Positions 26,039-35,722 of a stretch of 64,000 nucleotides of DNA are shown here, one piece after another. A model generated the notes under the pieces. It made no database searches, was not told the origin of the DNA, and saw nothing but the letters and a program-made list of their open reading frames with translations. Source of the stretch: Amycolatopsis sp. DSM 110486. Its GTDB lineage: Bacteria; Actinomycetota; Actinomycetes; Mycobacteriales; Pseudonocardiaceae. Every line of letters starts with the position of its first letter. Position 1 is the first letter of the stretch. The stretch lies in NCBI RefSeq assembly GCF_019468465.1, contig NZ_CP080519.1, forward strand, positions 9,851,001-9,915,000, read 5' to 3'. A program made the translations under genes and the position numbers.

Positions 26039-27037
26039 ATGGACTTGCCGTCGTCACCGAAGAAGGCCGCAGCAACGACCTCGTCAGCACACCGCCTACG
26101 TGATCGCCGAGCCGAACCCGGGGTGTTCGACACCGCCCGCACCGCGTTCGCATGGCTGGTCACCGGGCCGCATCCGGTAGCCCTCGACGGGCGCCGAATC
26201 CGTGGCTTGCCGCCGCGCCTGATGCCGCTGGACGAGGTCGGCGCGCTGCTGATCACCAAGGGGTGTCCACAGGAGACCCGAGATGCCGTCTGGACAGCGC
26301 TCGTGACGCGCTCGCGTGCCGAAGCGGGGACGTGGACGGTCGCGTGTGTCGGGCTCGCGCTGCCGGTGCTGGTGCCGGTTGCCGCCAAGCTGACCAACCG
26401 GTTCCGCGGCGACGTTCACGATGTCCACTCCGCAGTCCTCACCGGATTCTTGGAAGCCCTCGCCGACGTCGACCTCACCCGGCCGGCGATCCTTGTGCGG
26501 CTGCGGTGGGCCGCCTACCGCGCCGGCCACCGCGCGTTGCGCGACGCGCTCGACGCCGCGTCGCCGGTCGCGGATCTCGGTGCTCGGGCATTAGCACCCG
26601 AGCACGCAGGCGGACACCCCGACTTCGTTCTGGTCGCCGCCGTGAAGGCCGGCGTACTCACCCTCGCCGAGGCGGCGTTGATCGGCGAGACCCGCTTCGG
26701 TGAACTCTCATTGGCCGACGCTGCGCAAGCTCGCGGCCAGAACTACAAGGCGACGCAACAAGCACGCCATCGGGCCGAACGGCGGCTCGTCACCTACCTC
26801 ACGTCCCTTCGCGACGATCAGAACGTAACGCCCACTAGACCACGCGGCACGGCCGGCACCCACCCCGTGAACCGCACTCGAGCCAACGGCGCGGCCGAGA
26901 GGGCACGACGTCCGGTGTCTCCCCGCACCGCGAAACCCGGAGTTGGTGGCTGCGGGGCTCGCTCGCCCGAGCGCCCACGCCCGTCCCGGCCCGAGTCCGG
27001 ACCGCGCGATGTTCAGGAGGCGTCCTCATGCGACTGA
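26039..27037 (+). CDS. sigma-70-like regulatory protein heading the transfer operon
   Basis: 332 residues. The middle part has a sigma region 2-like helical segment (RFRGDVHDVHSAVLTGFLEA ... RWAAYRAGHRALRDAL), and a region 4-like helix-turn-helix follows at about 215-255 (ELSLADAAQARGQNYKATQQ ARH). The C-terminal 70 residues are basic and disordered. It probably controls transcription of the mating genes that follow; whether it binds RNA polymerase is unproven. ATG 26039 has GAGGAG upstream. Its stop overlaps the next start, so it is the first gene of the operon. Confidence 0.55.
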   Translation: MDLPSSPKKAAATTSSAHRLRDRRAEPGVFDTARTAFAWLVTGPHPVALDGRRIRGLPPRLMPLDEVGALLITKGCPQETRDAVWTALVTRSRAEAGTWTVACVGLALPVLVPVAAKLTNRFRGDVHDVHSAVLTGFLEALADVDLTRPAILVRLRWAAYRAGHRALRDALDAASPVADLGARALAPEHAGGHPDFVLVAAVKAGVLTLAEAALIGETRFGELSLADAAQARGQNYKATQQARHRAERRLVTYLTSLRDDQNVTPTRPRGTAGTHPVNRTRANGAAERARRPVSPRTAKPGVGGCGARSPERPRPSRPESGPRDVQEASSCD

Positions 27038-27564
27038 CTCACCCGCGTCGCACCCACCACCACCGGCTTCGCCTACGCCCGCCGACCCGCCGCCCCGACC
27101 ACGACAGGCTCGGCTCGCCCACCGCCTCCCCCACCCGCCGACGGCGCGGTCGCGGGGCAACAGGGCACGTCTCGTGTCGCGACAGTGCCCGTCGCTCGGG
27201 CGCATCGCCGCGACCGCCGGATGCCCGTCGCGGCAGGTGGGTGGCGCTGGCAGCGGTCCTGGTGGCGCTGGGGGTGCTGCTGAGTTCCTCGTCGGCGCAG
27301 GCCGCCACGGTGCACCTCGCGCTGGCCAAGACCGTGGACGAGGTCTTGAACAACATCCGTAACTGGATCTTGGGGATCCTCAGCGCGATCGCGGCGGCGT
27401 TCCTGACGATCGGCGGGCTGCGCTACTTGATGGCCGGCGGCGATCCCGGCGAGGTCGAGAAAGCCAAGAGCGCGTTCAAGCACGCGGGCATCGGCTTCTG
27501 CCTCGCCGCCCTCGCCCCGATCGTGGTCGACGCCTTCAAGGCCATCGTCGGCGGCGGGGTGTGA
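27028..27564 (+). CDS. VirB2/TrbC-like conjugative pilin or channel subunit
   Basis: 178 residues. A long basic N-terminus precedes a signal-like segment (WVALAAVLVALGVLLSSSSA, about 70-90), with a likely cleavage after AQA. The mature part has two hydrophobic helices: WILGILSAIAAAFLTIGGLR and IGFCLAALAPIVVDAFKAIV, separated by AGGDPGEVEKAKSA. This two-helix layout is that of VirB2/TrbC-type subunits of type IV secretion in Gram-positives. AGGAGG precedes the ATG. It overlaps the sigma-like gene by 10 bases. Confidence 0.75.
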   Translation: MRLTHPRRTHHHRLRLRPPTRRPDHDRLGSPTASPTRRRRGRGATGHVSCRDSARRSGASPRPPDARRGRWVALAAVLVALGVLLSSSSAQAATVHLALAKTVDEVLNNIRNWILGILSAIAAAFLTIGGLRYLMAGGDPGEVEKAKSAFKHAGIGFCLAALAPIVVDAFKAIVGGGV

Positions 27565-27567
27565 ACG

Positions 27568-29892
27568 ATGATCCCGCACATCACCAACCTCGTCGCACCC
27601 ACCTTGCTGTCGATGCACTCGCGTACGAAGACGCGGCGCCCGCGGCGCCGCTGGTTGCGATCGGCCCCCGTTCTGCTGGTGCTCGTGGCCGCGCTTGGCG
27701 GCATGGCGGCGCGCGCCGAGGCCGCGACGGCTCGGTCGGTCGACGCGGCCCCCGCGTTCGCGCCCGCGCAACCGCCGCCTCCCGCGCCGCCGATCCCATT
27801 GCCCACGACCGACCCGTGTGAACCGGGCTCGACCGACCCGGTGTGCACGCTGCCCGGCCCGCCCCCGGCGCCGCCGACCGGGTTACCGAGCACACCGCTG
27901 GTGCCAGTTCCAGCACCCCCGGCGCCCCCGTCGGCGTCGTGTTTCCCCGGTGCTATCACGTCCGAATGCACACCGCCCGGGCCGCCGACGTCCGCGCCAC
28001 CGCCATCGTGTGACGGGCCGGACTGCATCCCCCAACCGGTCCCGCTCTACCCGACGCCGGGCCAGTCGCCCGGCCCGGCGGCCGGAGACGATGATCAGTC
28101 CGATGACTGCGGCCTGACCGACCTGCGCGCGTGTGTCACTGAGGCGTTGGGCAGCTTCTTCCGCGGCGTGGTCACCGACGCACTGAACCCGCTGTTGGAT
28201 CTGTTGGGAAAGACGCTGCTGGCCACCCCGGACCCGGCCTCGGTGCCCGGGCTGGCGCAGCTGTGGACCGAGTCGTGGCAGATCCTGCTGGCGGTCTACG
28301 GGATCGTCGTGCTGCTCGCCGGGTTGATCCTCATGTCGTATCAGACCCTGCAGGCGCGCTACAGCGTCAAAGAGATCGCGCCGCGCCTCGCGGTCGGGTT
28401 CCTCGCGGGCACGTTGTCGTTGTTCATCGCGGGCAAGGCGATCTCGCTGGCCAACGGGCTCGCGCAGGCGGTGATGGGCCAGGGGGTCGATCCCGAGGCC
28501 GCGAGCACCGCGTTGACCGACATGGTGTTGAAGACGCTGCAGGGCGGCGGGTTGTGGCTGATCTTCATCGGTCTGGGACTGCTGGTAATGATCGTGGTCC
28601 TGCTCATCACGTTCATCGTGCGGGCGATGCTGACGATCCTGTTGATCGCCGCCGCCCCGGTCATCCTGATGTGGCACGCGCTGCCGCACACCGAGGGCAT
28701 CGCCCGCACGTGGTGGAAAGCCTTCGGCGGTCTGCTCGCGATCCAGCTCGGCCAGTCGCTGGCCCTGGCCACGGCGATGCGGGTGTTCTTCGCTCCCGGC
28801 GGATTCACCCAGTTTGGGCCGTCGGCCTCGGGGCTGATCAACCTGCTGATGTGTCTCGGGCTGGTGTGGGTGCTGATCAAGATCCCGTTCTGGTGCCTCG
28901 CGCCGGTGCGCGGCAGCGGGCGCTCCCTGTTCGGCTCGCTCGCGCGCGGGCTGCTCGCGTACAAGACGATGGGCTTGCTCGGCGGCGCCAGTTCCCTGCT
29001 CGGCGGCGGGGGCCGCGGGCCGCGCTCGGGTGACGAGCGGCCCCTGGCCGATCCCCCGGCCACGCCCACCGGCCAGTTCATGCTGCCGATGACACTGCGC
29101 CGCCACCGGCCCACGCCCCGCTCCCCGCGCCTGAGCGACGTGCTTGACACCGCCCGCGGCACCGACCGCCGGCCCGGGCCCGGGCAGCAGTCGCTGTTCA
29201 CTGCGAGCAAGCCCGGCGGTGCGCGCCGCACGGTCGCGGTGAACCCGCGCGCGGTGCAGCCGAATCCGCTGCCCGGTGCCCTGCCGGCCGATCAGCTCGG
29301 GTTCCCGATCACCACCCGCCGCGACCCCGACGCCACCGGACGCCGGTCCCTGGCGGAAGAGCTCGCCGAGCGCGGCGACCGGCTGCCACCGCCCGTGGCG
29401 CAGCCCGGTCTGCTCACCGAGGACGGACGGATCAACCGCAACGCCCGTCCGCTTGCGCAGGTGCCGAACGCGTTGATCGCACCGGAGTCCGGGATGCTGC
29501 CGCTGCACCTGCGGCCTTCCCTCGCCCGAACGCCCCGGCGCACCGTGGCCGACGACCTCGCCGCCCCGGCACCGCCGCCCACGCAGACCGGGCCTGCGCT
29601 GATTACCCCGTCCGGGCGGATCAACCGTGCCGCCCGCGCGACCCGCCGGCACCCGCGCGACGCCTACACGGGCAACCGGCCGATGGCCTCGGGCCAATAC
29701 CCCCTGCCTCTCGGCGTCCGCCGCGGCAGCACTCCCACACCGCCGGCGGACGCCCCGACCCCGCCGTCTCCGACACCGACACCATCGACCACACCCTCAG
29801 GCCCGGCCTCGGGTGCGCCGGTGCCGCGCAAGCGGGTCGGCATCCAGCTGCCTCTCGATCTGCCCCTGCGCCGGGGCCCGAAGAAGAAGTGA
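27568..29892 (+). CDS. VirB6/TrbL-like polytopic channel protein
   Basis: 774 residues. A signal-like segment (about 32-50) is followed by a Pro-rich extracytoplasmic linker with scattered cysteines (about 60-180). At least six transmembrane segments fill about 220-460 (ILLAVYGIVVLLAGLILMSY; GGLWLIFIGLGLLVMIVVLL; LINLLMCLGLVWVLIKIPFW). A long Pro/Arg-rich cytoplasmic tail contains two near-repeats around ITPSGRINRAAR and LLTEDGRINRNARP. The topology matches VirB6/TrbL inner-membrane channel proteins of type IV secretion. It follows the pilin gene by 3 bases. Confidence 0.75.
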   Translation: MIPHITNLVAPTLLSMHSRTKTRRPRRRWLRSAPVLLVLVAALGGMAARAEAATARSVDAAPAFAPAQPPPPAPPIPLPTTDPCEPGSTDPVCTLPGPPPAPPTGLPSTPLVPVPAPPAPPSASCFPGAITSECTPPGPPTSAPPPSCDGPDCIPQPVPLYPTPGQSPGPAAGDDDQSDDCGLTDLRACVTEALGSFFRGVVTDALNPLLDLLGKTLLATPDPASVPGLAQLWTESWQILLAVYGIVVLLAGLILMSYQTLQARYSVKEIAPRLAVGFLAGTLSLFIAGKAISLANGLAQAVMGQGVDPEAASTALTDMVLKTLQGGGLWLIFIGLGLLVMIVVLLITFIVRAMLTILLIAAAPVILMWHALPHTEGIARTWWKAFGGLLAIQLGQSLALATAMRVFFAPGGFTQFGPSASGLINLLMCLGLVWVLIKIPFWCLAPVRGSGRSLFGSLARGLLAYKTMGLLGGASSLLGGGGRGPRSGDERPLADPPATPTGQFMLPMTLRRHRPTPRSPRLSDVLDTARGTDRRPGPGQQSLFTASKPGGARRTVAVNPRAVQPNPLPGALPADQLGFPITTRRDPDATGRRSLAEELAERGDRLPPPVAQPGLLTEDGRINRNARPLAQVPNALIAPESGMLPLHLRPSLARTPRRTVADDLAAPAPPPTQTGPALITPSGRINRAARATRRHPRDAYTGNRPMASGQYPLPLGVRRGSTPTPPADAPTPPSPTPTPSTTPSGPASGAPVPRKRVGIQLPLDLPLRRGPKKK

Positions 29893-29904
29893 GGTGCTCC
29901 CGCG

Positions 29905-31119
29905 ATGACCACTCCCGTGCGGGTTCCTGCCGACGTCGACCGTCCCGACAGGGTCCTCGGGCCGCTGACGGCCCGGCAGCTCGCGATCCTCGGCGTCACC
30001 GGGGTGCTGCTGTATGGCTTGCACGCCCTGACCCGCCCACTCGTGCCGCTGCCCGTGTTCCTCGTCGTGGCCGTACCGCTCGCCGTCGCCGCGGCGGTGC
30101 TCGCGCTCGGGCACCGCGACGGCCTACCGCTGGACATGCTGGCACTCGCCGCGATCCGGCAGCGTTTCTCACCCAGGCACCGGGTCGCCGCCCCCGACGG
30201 GGTACGCCCCGCACCGGCCTGGCTGACCGCCCGACAGCACGCCGACCGGCGCGGACCGGGAGCCGTCGAGACGGTGTCCCCGGTTCCGCTGGAACTGCCC
30301 GCCGACAGCGTCGACGACACCGGCGCACTCGCCGGGATCATCGACCTCGGCGACGACGGGCTCACGGTCATCGCCACCTGCTCGACGGTCAACTTCTCGC
30401 TGCGCACCCCGTCCGAGCAAGAGACCCTCGTCGCCTCCTTCGCCCGATACCTGCACAGCCTGACCGCGCCGGTGCAGATCCTGGTGCGCGCCGAGCGGAT
30501 CGATCTCGCCCCGCAGATCGCAGCGCTGCGCGCTCGCGCCGGCGGGCTGCCGCACCCGGCGCTCGAGGCCGCCGCCCGCGACCACGCCGACTTCCTCACC
30601 GAGCTGGCCGCCCAGACCGACCTGCTGCGCCGACAGGTGCTGCTCGTGCTGCGCGAACCCCTGCGGACCGCACCGCCGGCCCAGGAGAGGGTGTGGCCCT
30701 GGCGCCGCCGTGCCGAGGCCGCGCCGCGCGCAGCGAGCGCCCGGCAGGCGGCCGAGCAACGGCTGGTGCGCCGCCTCGGCGAAGCCACCGACCTGCTCGG
30801 CGCGGCCGGGATCGTGATCACGCCCCTCGACGCCGCCGCCGCGACCGGGGTACTCGCCGCGGCCTGCAACCCCGACACCCTCCTGCCGCCCTCGGCGGCA
30901 CTCGCCGCCGCCGACGAGGTCATCACGTCCACCACTTCGTTCTCCGACCTCTACGGCCCCGACCCCGACACCCCGACCGCAACACCACGCACACCCCGGC
31001 CAGCACAGCCCGTGCCACCGCAGCGGCCCTCGGCGCCAGCCGTGCCGCCGGGGCGTGGCGGGCCGTGGCTGGGCGAGGACGACGACTGGGACTACGACGA
31101 CGAGATCGAGAGCAGGTAG
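29905..31119 (+). CDS. PrgI/VirB3-like conjugation protein
   Basis: 404 residues. The N-terminal 85 residues (VDRPDRVLGPLTARQLAILG, then two hydrophobic helices LPVFLVVAVPLAVAAAVLAL) match PrgI family proteins, the Gram-positive counterpart of VirB3. The remaining, largely cytoplasmic part (about 100-370) resembles the N-terminal section of VirB4-type proteins (SLRTPSEQETLVASFARYLH), so it probably packs against the VirB4 ATPase next door. Starts 12 bases after the VirB6-like gene and ends 7 bases before virB4. Confidence 0.8.
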   Translation: MTTPVRVPADVDRPDRVLGPLTARQLAILGVTGVLLYGLHALTRPLVPLPVFLVVAVPLAVAAAVLALGHRDGLPLDMLALAAIRQRFSPRHRVAAPDGVRPAPAWLTARQHADRRGPGAVETVSPVPLELPADSVDDTGALAGIIDLGDDGLTVIATCSTVNFSLRTPSEQETLVASFARYLHSLTAPVQILVRAERIDLAPQIAALRARAGGLPHPALEAAARDHADFLTELAAQTDLLRRQVLLVLREPLRTAPPAQERVWPWRRRAEAAPRAASARQAAEQRLVRRLGEATDLLGAAGIVITPLDAAAATGVLAAACNPDTLLPPSAALAAADEVITSTTSFSDLYGPDPDTPTATPRTPRPAQPVPPQRPSAPAVPPGRGGPWLGEDDDWDYDDEIESR

Positions 31120-31126
31120 GTCAGCC

Positions 31127-33046
31127 ATGGCACGCACCCGCACCTTCCCCGGCCCCGGCCCGTCCGGCTCGGCGGCGGCGTTCACCCCCGACTCGCTCTC
31201 GGTCGGCACCCGGCACCTGGAGGTCGGCAACGAGTTCGTCGCCAGCTTCGGCGTCACCGGCTACCCGCAGGAGGTCTTCCCCGGCTGGCTCGCGCCGCTG
31301 CTTACCTACCCGGCGCGCCTGGACGTGTCGGTGCACATCCAGCCGGTCGACCCGGCCACCGCCGCCAGCGGGCTACGCCGGCAGCGCGCCAAGCTGGAAT
31401 CCTCGCGCCGCCACAACATCCGCCACGACCGGCTCGACGATCCCGACCTCGACGCTGCCGCCGACGACGCCGCCGCCCTGTCGCGCCGGATCGCCCGCGG
31501 CGAGGGCAAACTGTTCAAGTTCGGCCTCTACCTCACCGTGCACGCGCCGGACGAACAGACGTTGGCCGAGGACGTGTCGGCGCTGCGGTCGCTGTGCGCG
31601 TCGCTGCTGCTGGACGCCAAACCCACCACCTACCGAGCGCTGCAAGGCTGGGTCTCGACCCTGCCCCTTGGACTCGACCAGCTGGGCCTGACCCGCACCT
31701 TCGACACCCCGGCCGTTGCCGCGGCCTATCCGTTCACCTCCCCCGACCTACCCGCGCCCGCCACGACCGGCAGCGCGCCGGGCGGGGTGCTCTACGGCTA
31801 CAACCTCGGCTCCTCCGGGCTGGTGCACTGGGACCGCTTCGCCTGCGACAACTACAACTCCGTGATCCTAGGACGCAGCGGCTCGGGCAAGTCCTACCTG
31901 GTCAAGCTCGAGATCCTGCGCAGCCTCTACCGCACCGTCGGCGACCACAACCAAGACGCCGAGGGGGTGCAAGTGTTCGTCGTGGACCCCGAGGACGAAT
32001 ACGCCCGCCTGTCCGCCCAGGTCGGCGGCACCTACCTGCACCTGGGGGCCAACGGGATCCGACTCAACCCCTTCGACCTACCCGTGTTCACCGACGGGCG
32101 CGGGCACCGCACCGCCCCGCGAAACGCGCTCAAACGCCGCAGCCTGTTCCTGCACACTGTGCTCGGCGTCCTGTTCGGGGCCGAGATCACCGCCGCCGAA
32201 CGCACCGTGCTCGACACCGCGATCACCACGGCCTACGCCCACGTCGGAATCACCGACGACCCGCGCACCTGGACCCGCCCGGTGCCGCTGCTGCGCGACC
32301 TGCGCGACCGCCTCGCCGAAGCCGGCCCGCACAACCCGGTCGCCGCCGACCTCGCCGCGCGACTGCACCCGTTCGTCGACGGCGCCTTCAGCGACCTGTT
32401 CGACGGGCCCACGACCGCCACCCCCGACGGGCACCTCAACGTGTTCAGCCTGCGCGACCTGCCCGAGGAGCTGCGCCCGGTCGGGGCACTGCTCGTGCTC
32501 GACGAGATCTGGCGCCGCGCCGGCAATCCCGCCCACCGCCGGCCCCGCATGGTCGTGGTCGACGAGGCCTGGCTGCTGATGCGACTGCCCAGCGCGCTGC
32601 GATTTTTGCTGCTGTTCGGGCTGTCCGGCCGCAAGCGCTTCATCGCGCTCATGCTGGCCACCCCCAACGGGCTCGATCTGCTCGCCGCCGCCTTGGGCAA
32701 ACCCATCCTGGACAACTCAGCCACCGTCATCGTCATGGGCCAGCAGCCCCAGGCCGCCGCCGAGATCGCCGCCGCACTGAATCTCTCCGCCGGGGAGCGC
32801 CATTTCATCGCCACCGCCGGGCGGGGGCAGGGCCTGCTCGTTGCCGGCACCCACCGGGTCGCGTTCGAGGGACTGGCCTCCCCGGCCGAGCACGAGCTGA
32901 TCACCACCGACCCCGCCGAGCTCGCCCGCCAAGCCGAGCACGACCCCGGCTCCGTCGACGCTTCCCTGGCCGAGGCCTACCTCGACCTCGGCCCCGCCGA
33001 ACCCGCCCCCGACGGCGACAACCTGGTCGCACTCGACACCCACTAA
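31127..33046 (+). CDS. virB4: VirB4/TraC-like type IV secretion ATPase
   Basis: 639 residues. The N-terminal CagE/TrbE-like region leads to a RecA-like ATPase core. Walker A is GRSGSGKSY near residue 248 and Walker B is VVVDEAWLLM near 476; the motifs VVDPEDEYARL and VIVMGQQPQAA fit the VirB4 family. VirB4 energises pilus assembly and substrate transfer at the cytoplasmic membrane. The ATG 31127 was chosen because the in-frame extension upstream overlaps the PrgI-like gene. The most conserved marker of the mating apparatus in this element. Confidence 0.92.
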   Translation: MARTRTFPGPGPSGSAAAFTPDSLSVGTRHLEVGNEFVASFGVTGYPQEVFPGWLAPLLTYPARLDVSVHIQPVDPATAASGLRRQRAKLESSRRHNIRHDRLDDPDLDAAADDAAALSRRIARGEGKLFKFGLYLTVHAPDEQTLAEDVSALRSLCASLLLDAKPTTYRALQGWVSTLPLGLDQLGLTRTFDTPAVAAAYPFTSPDLPAPATTGSAPGGVLYGYNLGSSGLVHWDRFACDNYNSVILGRSGSGKSYLVKLEILRSLYRTVGDHNQDAEGVQVFVVDPEDEYARLSAQVGGTYLHLGANGIRLNPFDLPVFTDGRGHRTAPRNALKRRSLFLHTVLGVLFGAEITAAERTVLDTAITTAYAHVGITDDPRTWTRPVPLLRDLRDRLAEAGPHNPVAADLAARLHPFVDGAFSDLFDGPTTATPDGHLNVFSLRDLPEELRPVGALLVLDEIWRRAGNPAHRRPRMVVVDEAWLLMRLPSALRFLLLFGLSGRKRFIALMLATPNGLDLLAAALGKPILDNSATVIVMGQQPQAAAEIAAALNLSAGERHFIATAGRGQGLLVAGTHRVAFEGLASPAEHELITTDPAELARQAEHDPGSVDASLAEAYLDLGPAEPAPDGDNLVALDTH

Positions 33047-33108
33047 CCGAGCCCAGCCAGAAGACTTTTGTGTTCTCCCACTGGTTTTCGTTGGGAAGTG
33101 ACCTCGCC

Positions 33109-35688
33109 ATGCAACTGCACACCGCCGCCGACCCGGCCGAGAATGGCTGGGTGGGGGACTACCTGCACGACCCCGCCCACGCCACGCTCAGGCTGCTCGC
33201 TGCGCTGCGCGATGCCGCGGCGCAGTACTCTCCGGTCGCGATTCCCGTTGCCCTGCTGGTGATCGCGGCCTGGGTCGTCACTCGCCGCTGGTGGCGGGCG
33301 CGATGCCGGGCCGCGCTGCAGATGGACGCGCGCCGGATCACCGTGCTCGCCCCACCTCAGGTCGACCCCGCCGGCGGCGCCGCCCTCTGGTCCAACCTCG
33401 TCGGGTTGCTGCGCCCGGCCTGGCGACGCTGGTGGGCCGGCCAACCGCATCTGGCCCTGGAGTACGTGTTCGGCGAGCACGGGGTAACCGTGCAAGTCTG
33501 GGTCCCCGGCGTCATCCCGCCGGGTCTGGTCGAGCGCGCCATCGAATCCGCCTGGCCCGGCGCGCACACCCGCACCCACCCCGCCGCCTCGCCCCTGCCC
33601 GCCCTCACCGTTGGGCACCGGCGCCTCACCCTGGGCGGGCACCTGCGCCTCGCCCGCAGCGAAGCCCTGCCCCTCCGCACCGGCTTCGACGCCGACCCGA
33701 TCCGCGCGCTGCTCGGCGCCCCGGTCGGGCTATCGCGCGCCGAGCACGCCTGCGTGCAGATCCTCGCCCGCCCAGTCACCGGCCGCCGCGTCGCCCAAGC
33801 CCGTCGCGCCGCCCGCCGCGTGAACCACGCCAGCACCGGGCGGCTGGCCGGGCGGATCCTCGACGCGTTCACCCCCGGCGCCTCCGCCACCCGCCGTGGA
33901 CGCACCCCCGAGGCGCGGCGCATCAGCCAGAATCCGCGACTGTCGCTGGAGTACTCCGCACAGAACAAGGCCATCGTCGCCAAACAACGCGGCAGCCAGT
34001 ACGAGACCCTCGTCCGCTACGTCGCGGCCACCGATCTGCCCGCCGACGCCGGAGTCGAACGTGCCCGGCAAGCCCGCGCCACCGCCCGCGGCCGCGCGCA
34101 CGCACTCGCAGCCGCGTTCGCCGCCTACACCGAGCACAACCACTACACCCGCAGCCGGCTCCGGCACCCAGCCACGGCGCTGCGTGAGCGCCGTCTCGAT
34201 CGCGGGGATCTGCTGTCTGTACCCGAGCTCGCGGCACTGGCGCACCTGCCCACCGACGCCGAAATCCCCGGGGTCGAACGCGCCGGGGCAAAAGCCGTCG
34301 CCCCGCCGCCAGGGGTCGCGGTACCCGGCCCCGAGGTCCTCCCGCTCGGGCACGCCGACACCGGGGACCGCAGGCCCGTCGGGCTGCGCGTGTCCGACGG
34401 GCGCCACCACCTGCACGTGCTCGGCGCCACCGGCAGCGGCAAGTCGACCCTGCTCGCCGGCATGGTGCTCGACGACGCCGCCCACGGCCGCGGTGCCGTG
34501 GTCATCGACCCGAAAGGCGACCTGGTCACCGACATCCTGAGCCGACTGCCACGCGCGGTCGCCGAGCGAGTCGTGCTCTTCGACGCCGACTCCCGCCACC
34601 GCCCGCCGATCCTCAACCCCCTCGACGGCCACGACACCGACCGGGAGGTCGACAACCTCGTCTCCGTCTTCCGCCGCATCTACTCCGCGTTCTGGGGACC
34701 ACGCACCGACGACCTGATGCGCGCCGCCTGCCTGACCCTGCGCGCCCAGGAAGGCGTGGCGACACTGGCCGACCTACCCAAACTGCTGACCAACGAGGCC
34801 TTTCGCACCCGCATCACCGCCGGCCTGACCGACCCCGTCCTCGCCGGGTTCTGGCAGTGGTACGACGAGCTCACCGAAAGCTCCCGCTCTCAGGTCATCT
34901 CCCCGCTGATGAACAAACTCCGCGCGTTCCTGCTGCGACCCTTCGTCAAAGAAGCCATCGCCGGCGGACGCTCCACAGTGGACATGGCCCACGTACTCGA
35001 CGACGGCGGAATCCTCCTGGCCCGACTCCCGAAAGGCTCCCTCGGAGAAGAAACCACCCGACTGGTCGGCTCGCTGATCGTATCCAGCACCTGGCAGGCC
35101 GCCACCGCCCGCGCCCGCATCCCGCAACGGCTGCGCCACGACGCCAGCCTCACGATCGACGAGATGCACAACTTCCTCAACCTGCCCTACCCCATCGACG
35201 ACATGCTCGCCGAAGCCCGCGCATTCCGCCTACGCATGGTGCTCGCGCACCAACACCTCGGGCAGCTCACCCGCGAACTCAAAGAAGGCGTGTCCACCAA
35301 CGCCCGGTCGAAGATCTACCTCTCCGCCTCCCCCGAAGACGCCCACGAACTCGTCCGCCACACCGCGCCCCGACTGTCCGACCACGACCTCTCCCACCTC
35401 GACGCCTTCCACGCCGCCGTGCGCCTGGTCGTAAACGGACAGCAAACCGAACCGTTCACCATGACCACCACACCCCTACCTCCCGCGATTCCCGGACGGG
35501 CACGCGAAATCCGGGCCGCGCACCGCGCACAACGACGAACAGCGCAGCAGGCCGCCCCTATCACGCATGTCGCCACGGCCCCCGCCGCCGCGACCGCGAC
35601 CGCGACTACACCGTCCCGCCCGGACGCGACCCGTCGCGTGGCGCCGTCGAGGCCACCCACCACCGACCCGCGCCGCAGCCGCCCCTGA
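33109..35688 (+). CDS. VirD4/TraG-type coupling protein
   Basis: About 859 residues. An N-terminal membrane segment (YSPVAIPVALLVIAAWVVTR) is followed by a long basic region and a RecA-like ATPase: Walker A GATGSGKST near 438, VIDPKGDLVTDIL, Walker B-like LTIDEMHNF near 680, and the LAHQHLGQL motif. Coupling proteins bring the relaxosome to the type IV channel and pump DNA. The frame is open far upstream, overlapping virB4, but ATG 33109 starts at the expected N-terminus. The C-terminal tail is rich in Ala/Thr/Arg. Essential for conjugative transfer. Confidence 0.88.
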   Translation: MQLHTAADPAENGWVGDYLHDPAHATLRLLAALRDAAAQYSPVAIPVALLVIAAWVVTRRWWRARCRAALQMDARRITVLAPPQVDPAGGAALWSNLVGLLRPAWRRWWAGQPHLALEYVFGEHGVTVQVWVPGVIPPGLVERAIESAWPGAHTRTHPAASPLPALTVGHRRLTLGGHLRLARSEALPLRTGFDADPIRALLGAPVGLSRAEHACVQILARPVTGRRVAQARRAARRVNHASTGRLAGRILDAFTPGASATRRGRTPEARRISQNPRLSLEYSAQNKAIVAKQRGSQYETLVRYVAATDLPADAGVERARQARATARGRAHALAAAFAAYTEHNHYTRSRLRHPATALRERRLDRGDLLSVPELAALAHLPTDAEIPGVERAGAKAVAPPPGVAVPGPEVLPLGHADTGDRRPVGLRVSDGRHHLHVLGATGSGKSTLLAGMVLDDAAHGRGAVVIDPKGDLVTDILSRLPRAVAERVVLFDADSRHRPPILNPLDGHDTDREVDNLVSVFRRIYSAFWGPRTDDLMRAACLTLRAQEGVATLADLPKLLTNEAFRTRITAGLTDPVLAGFWQWYDELTESSRSQVISPLMNKLRAFLLRPFVKEAIAGGRSTVDMAHVLDDGGILLARLPKGSLGEETTRLVGSLIVSSTWQAATARARIPQRLRHDASLTIDEMHNFLNLPYPIDDMLAEARAFRLRMVLAHQHLGQLTRELKEGVSTNARSKIYLSASPEDAHELVRHTAPRLSDHDLSHLDAFHAAVRLVVNGQQTEPFTMTTTPLPPAIPGRAREIRAAHRAQRRTAQQAAPITHVATAPAAATATATTPSRPDATRRVAPSRPPTTDPRRSRP

Positions 35689-35722
35689 CCAACCGGACCA
35701 CCGACAGCCCCGGGAGGCGCTC

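Noticed and set aside
27883..29697. 604-residue minus-strand frame opposite the VirB6-like gene
   Set aside because: Shadow frame with low-complexity Arg/Gly/Gln composition; the plus-strand gene has clear transmembrane pattern and synteny.
31594..33108. N-terminal extension of the coupling protein frame
   Set aside because: Overlaps virB4 in another frame and is arginine/proline-rich; ATG 33109 begins the recognisable protein.
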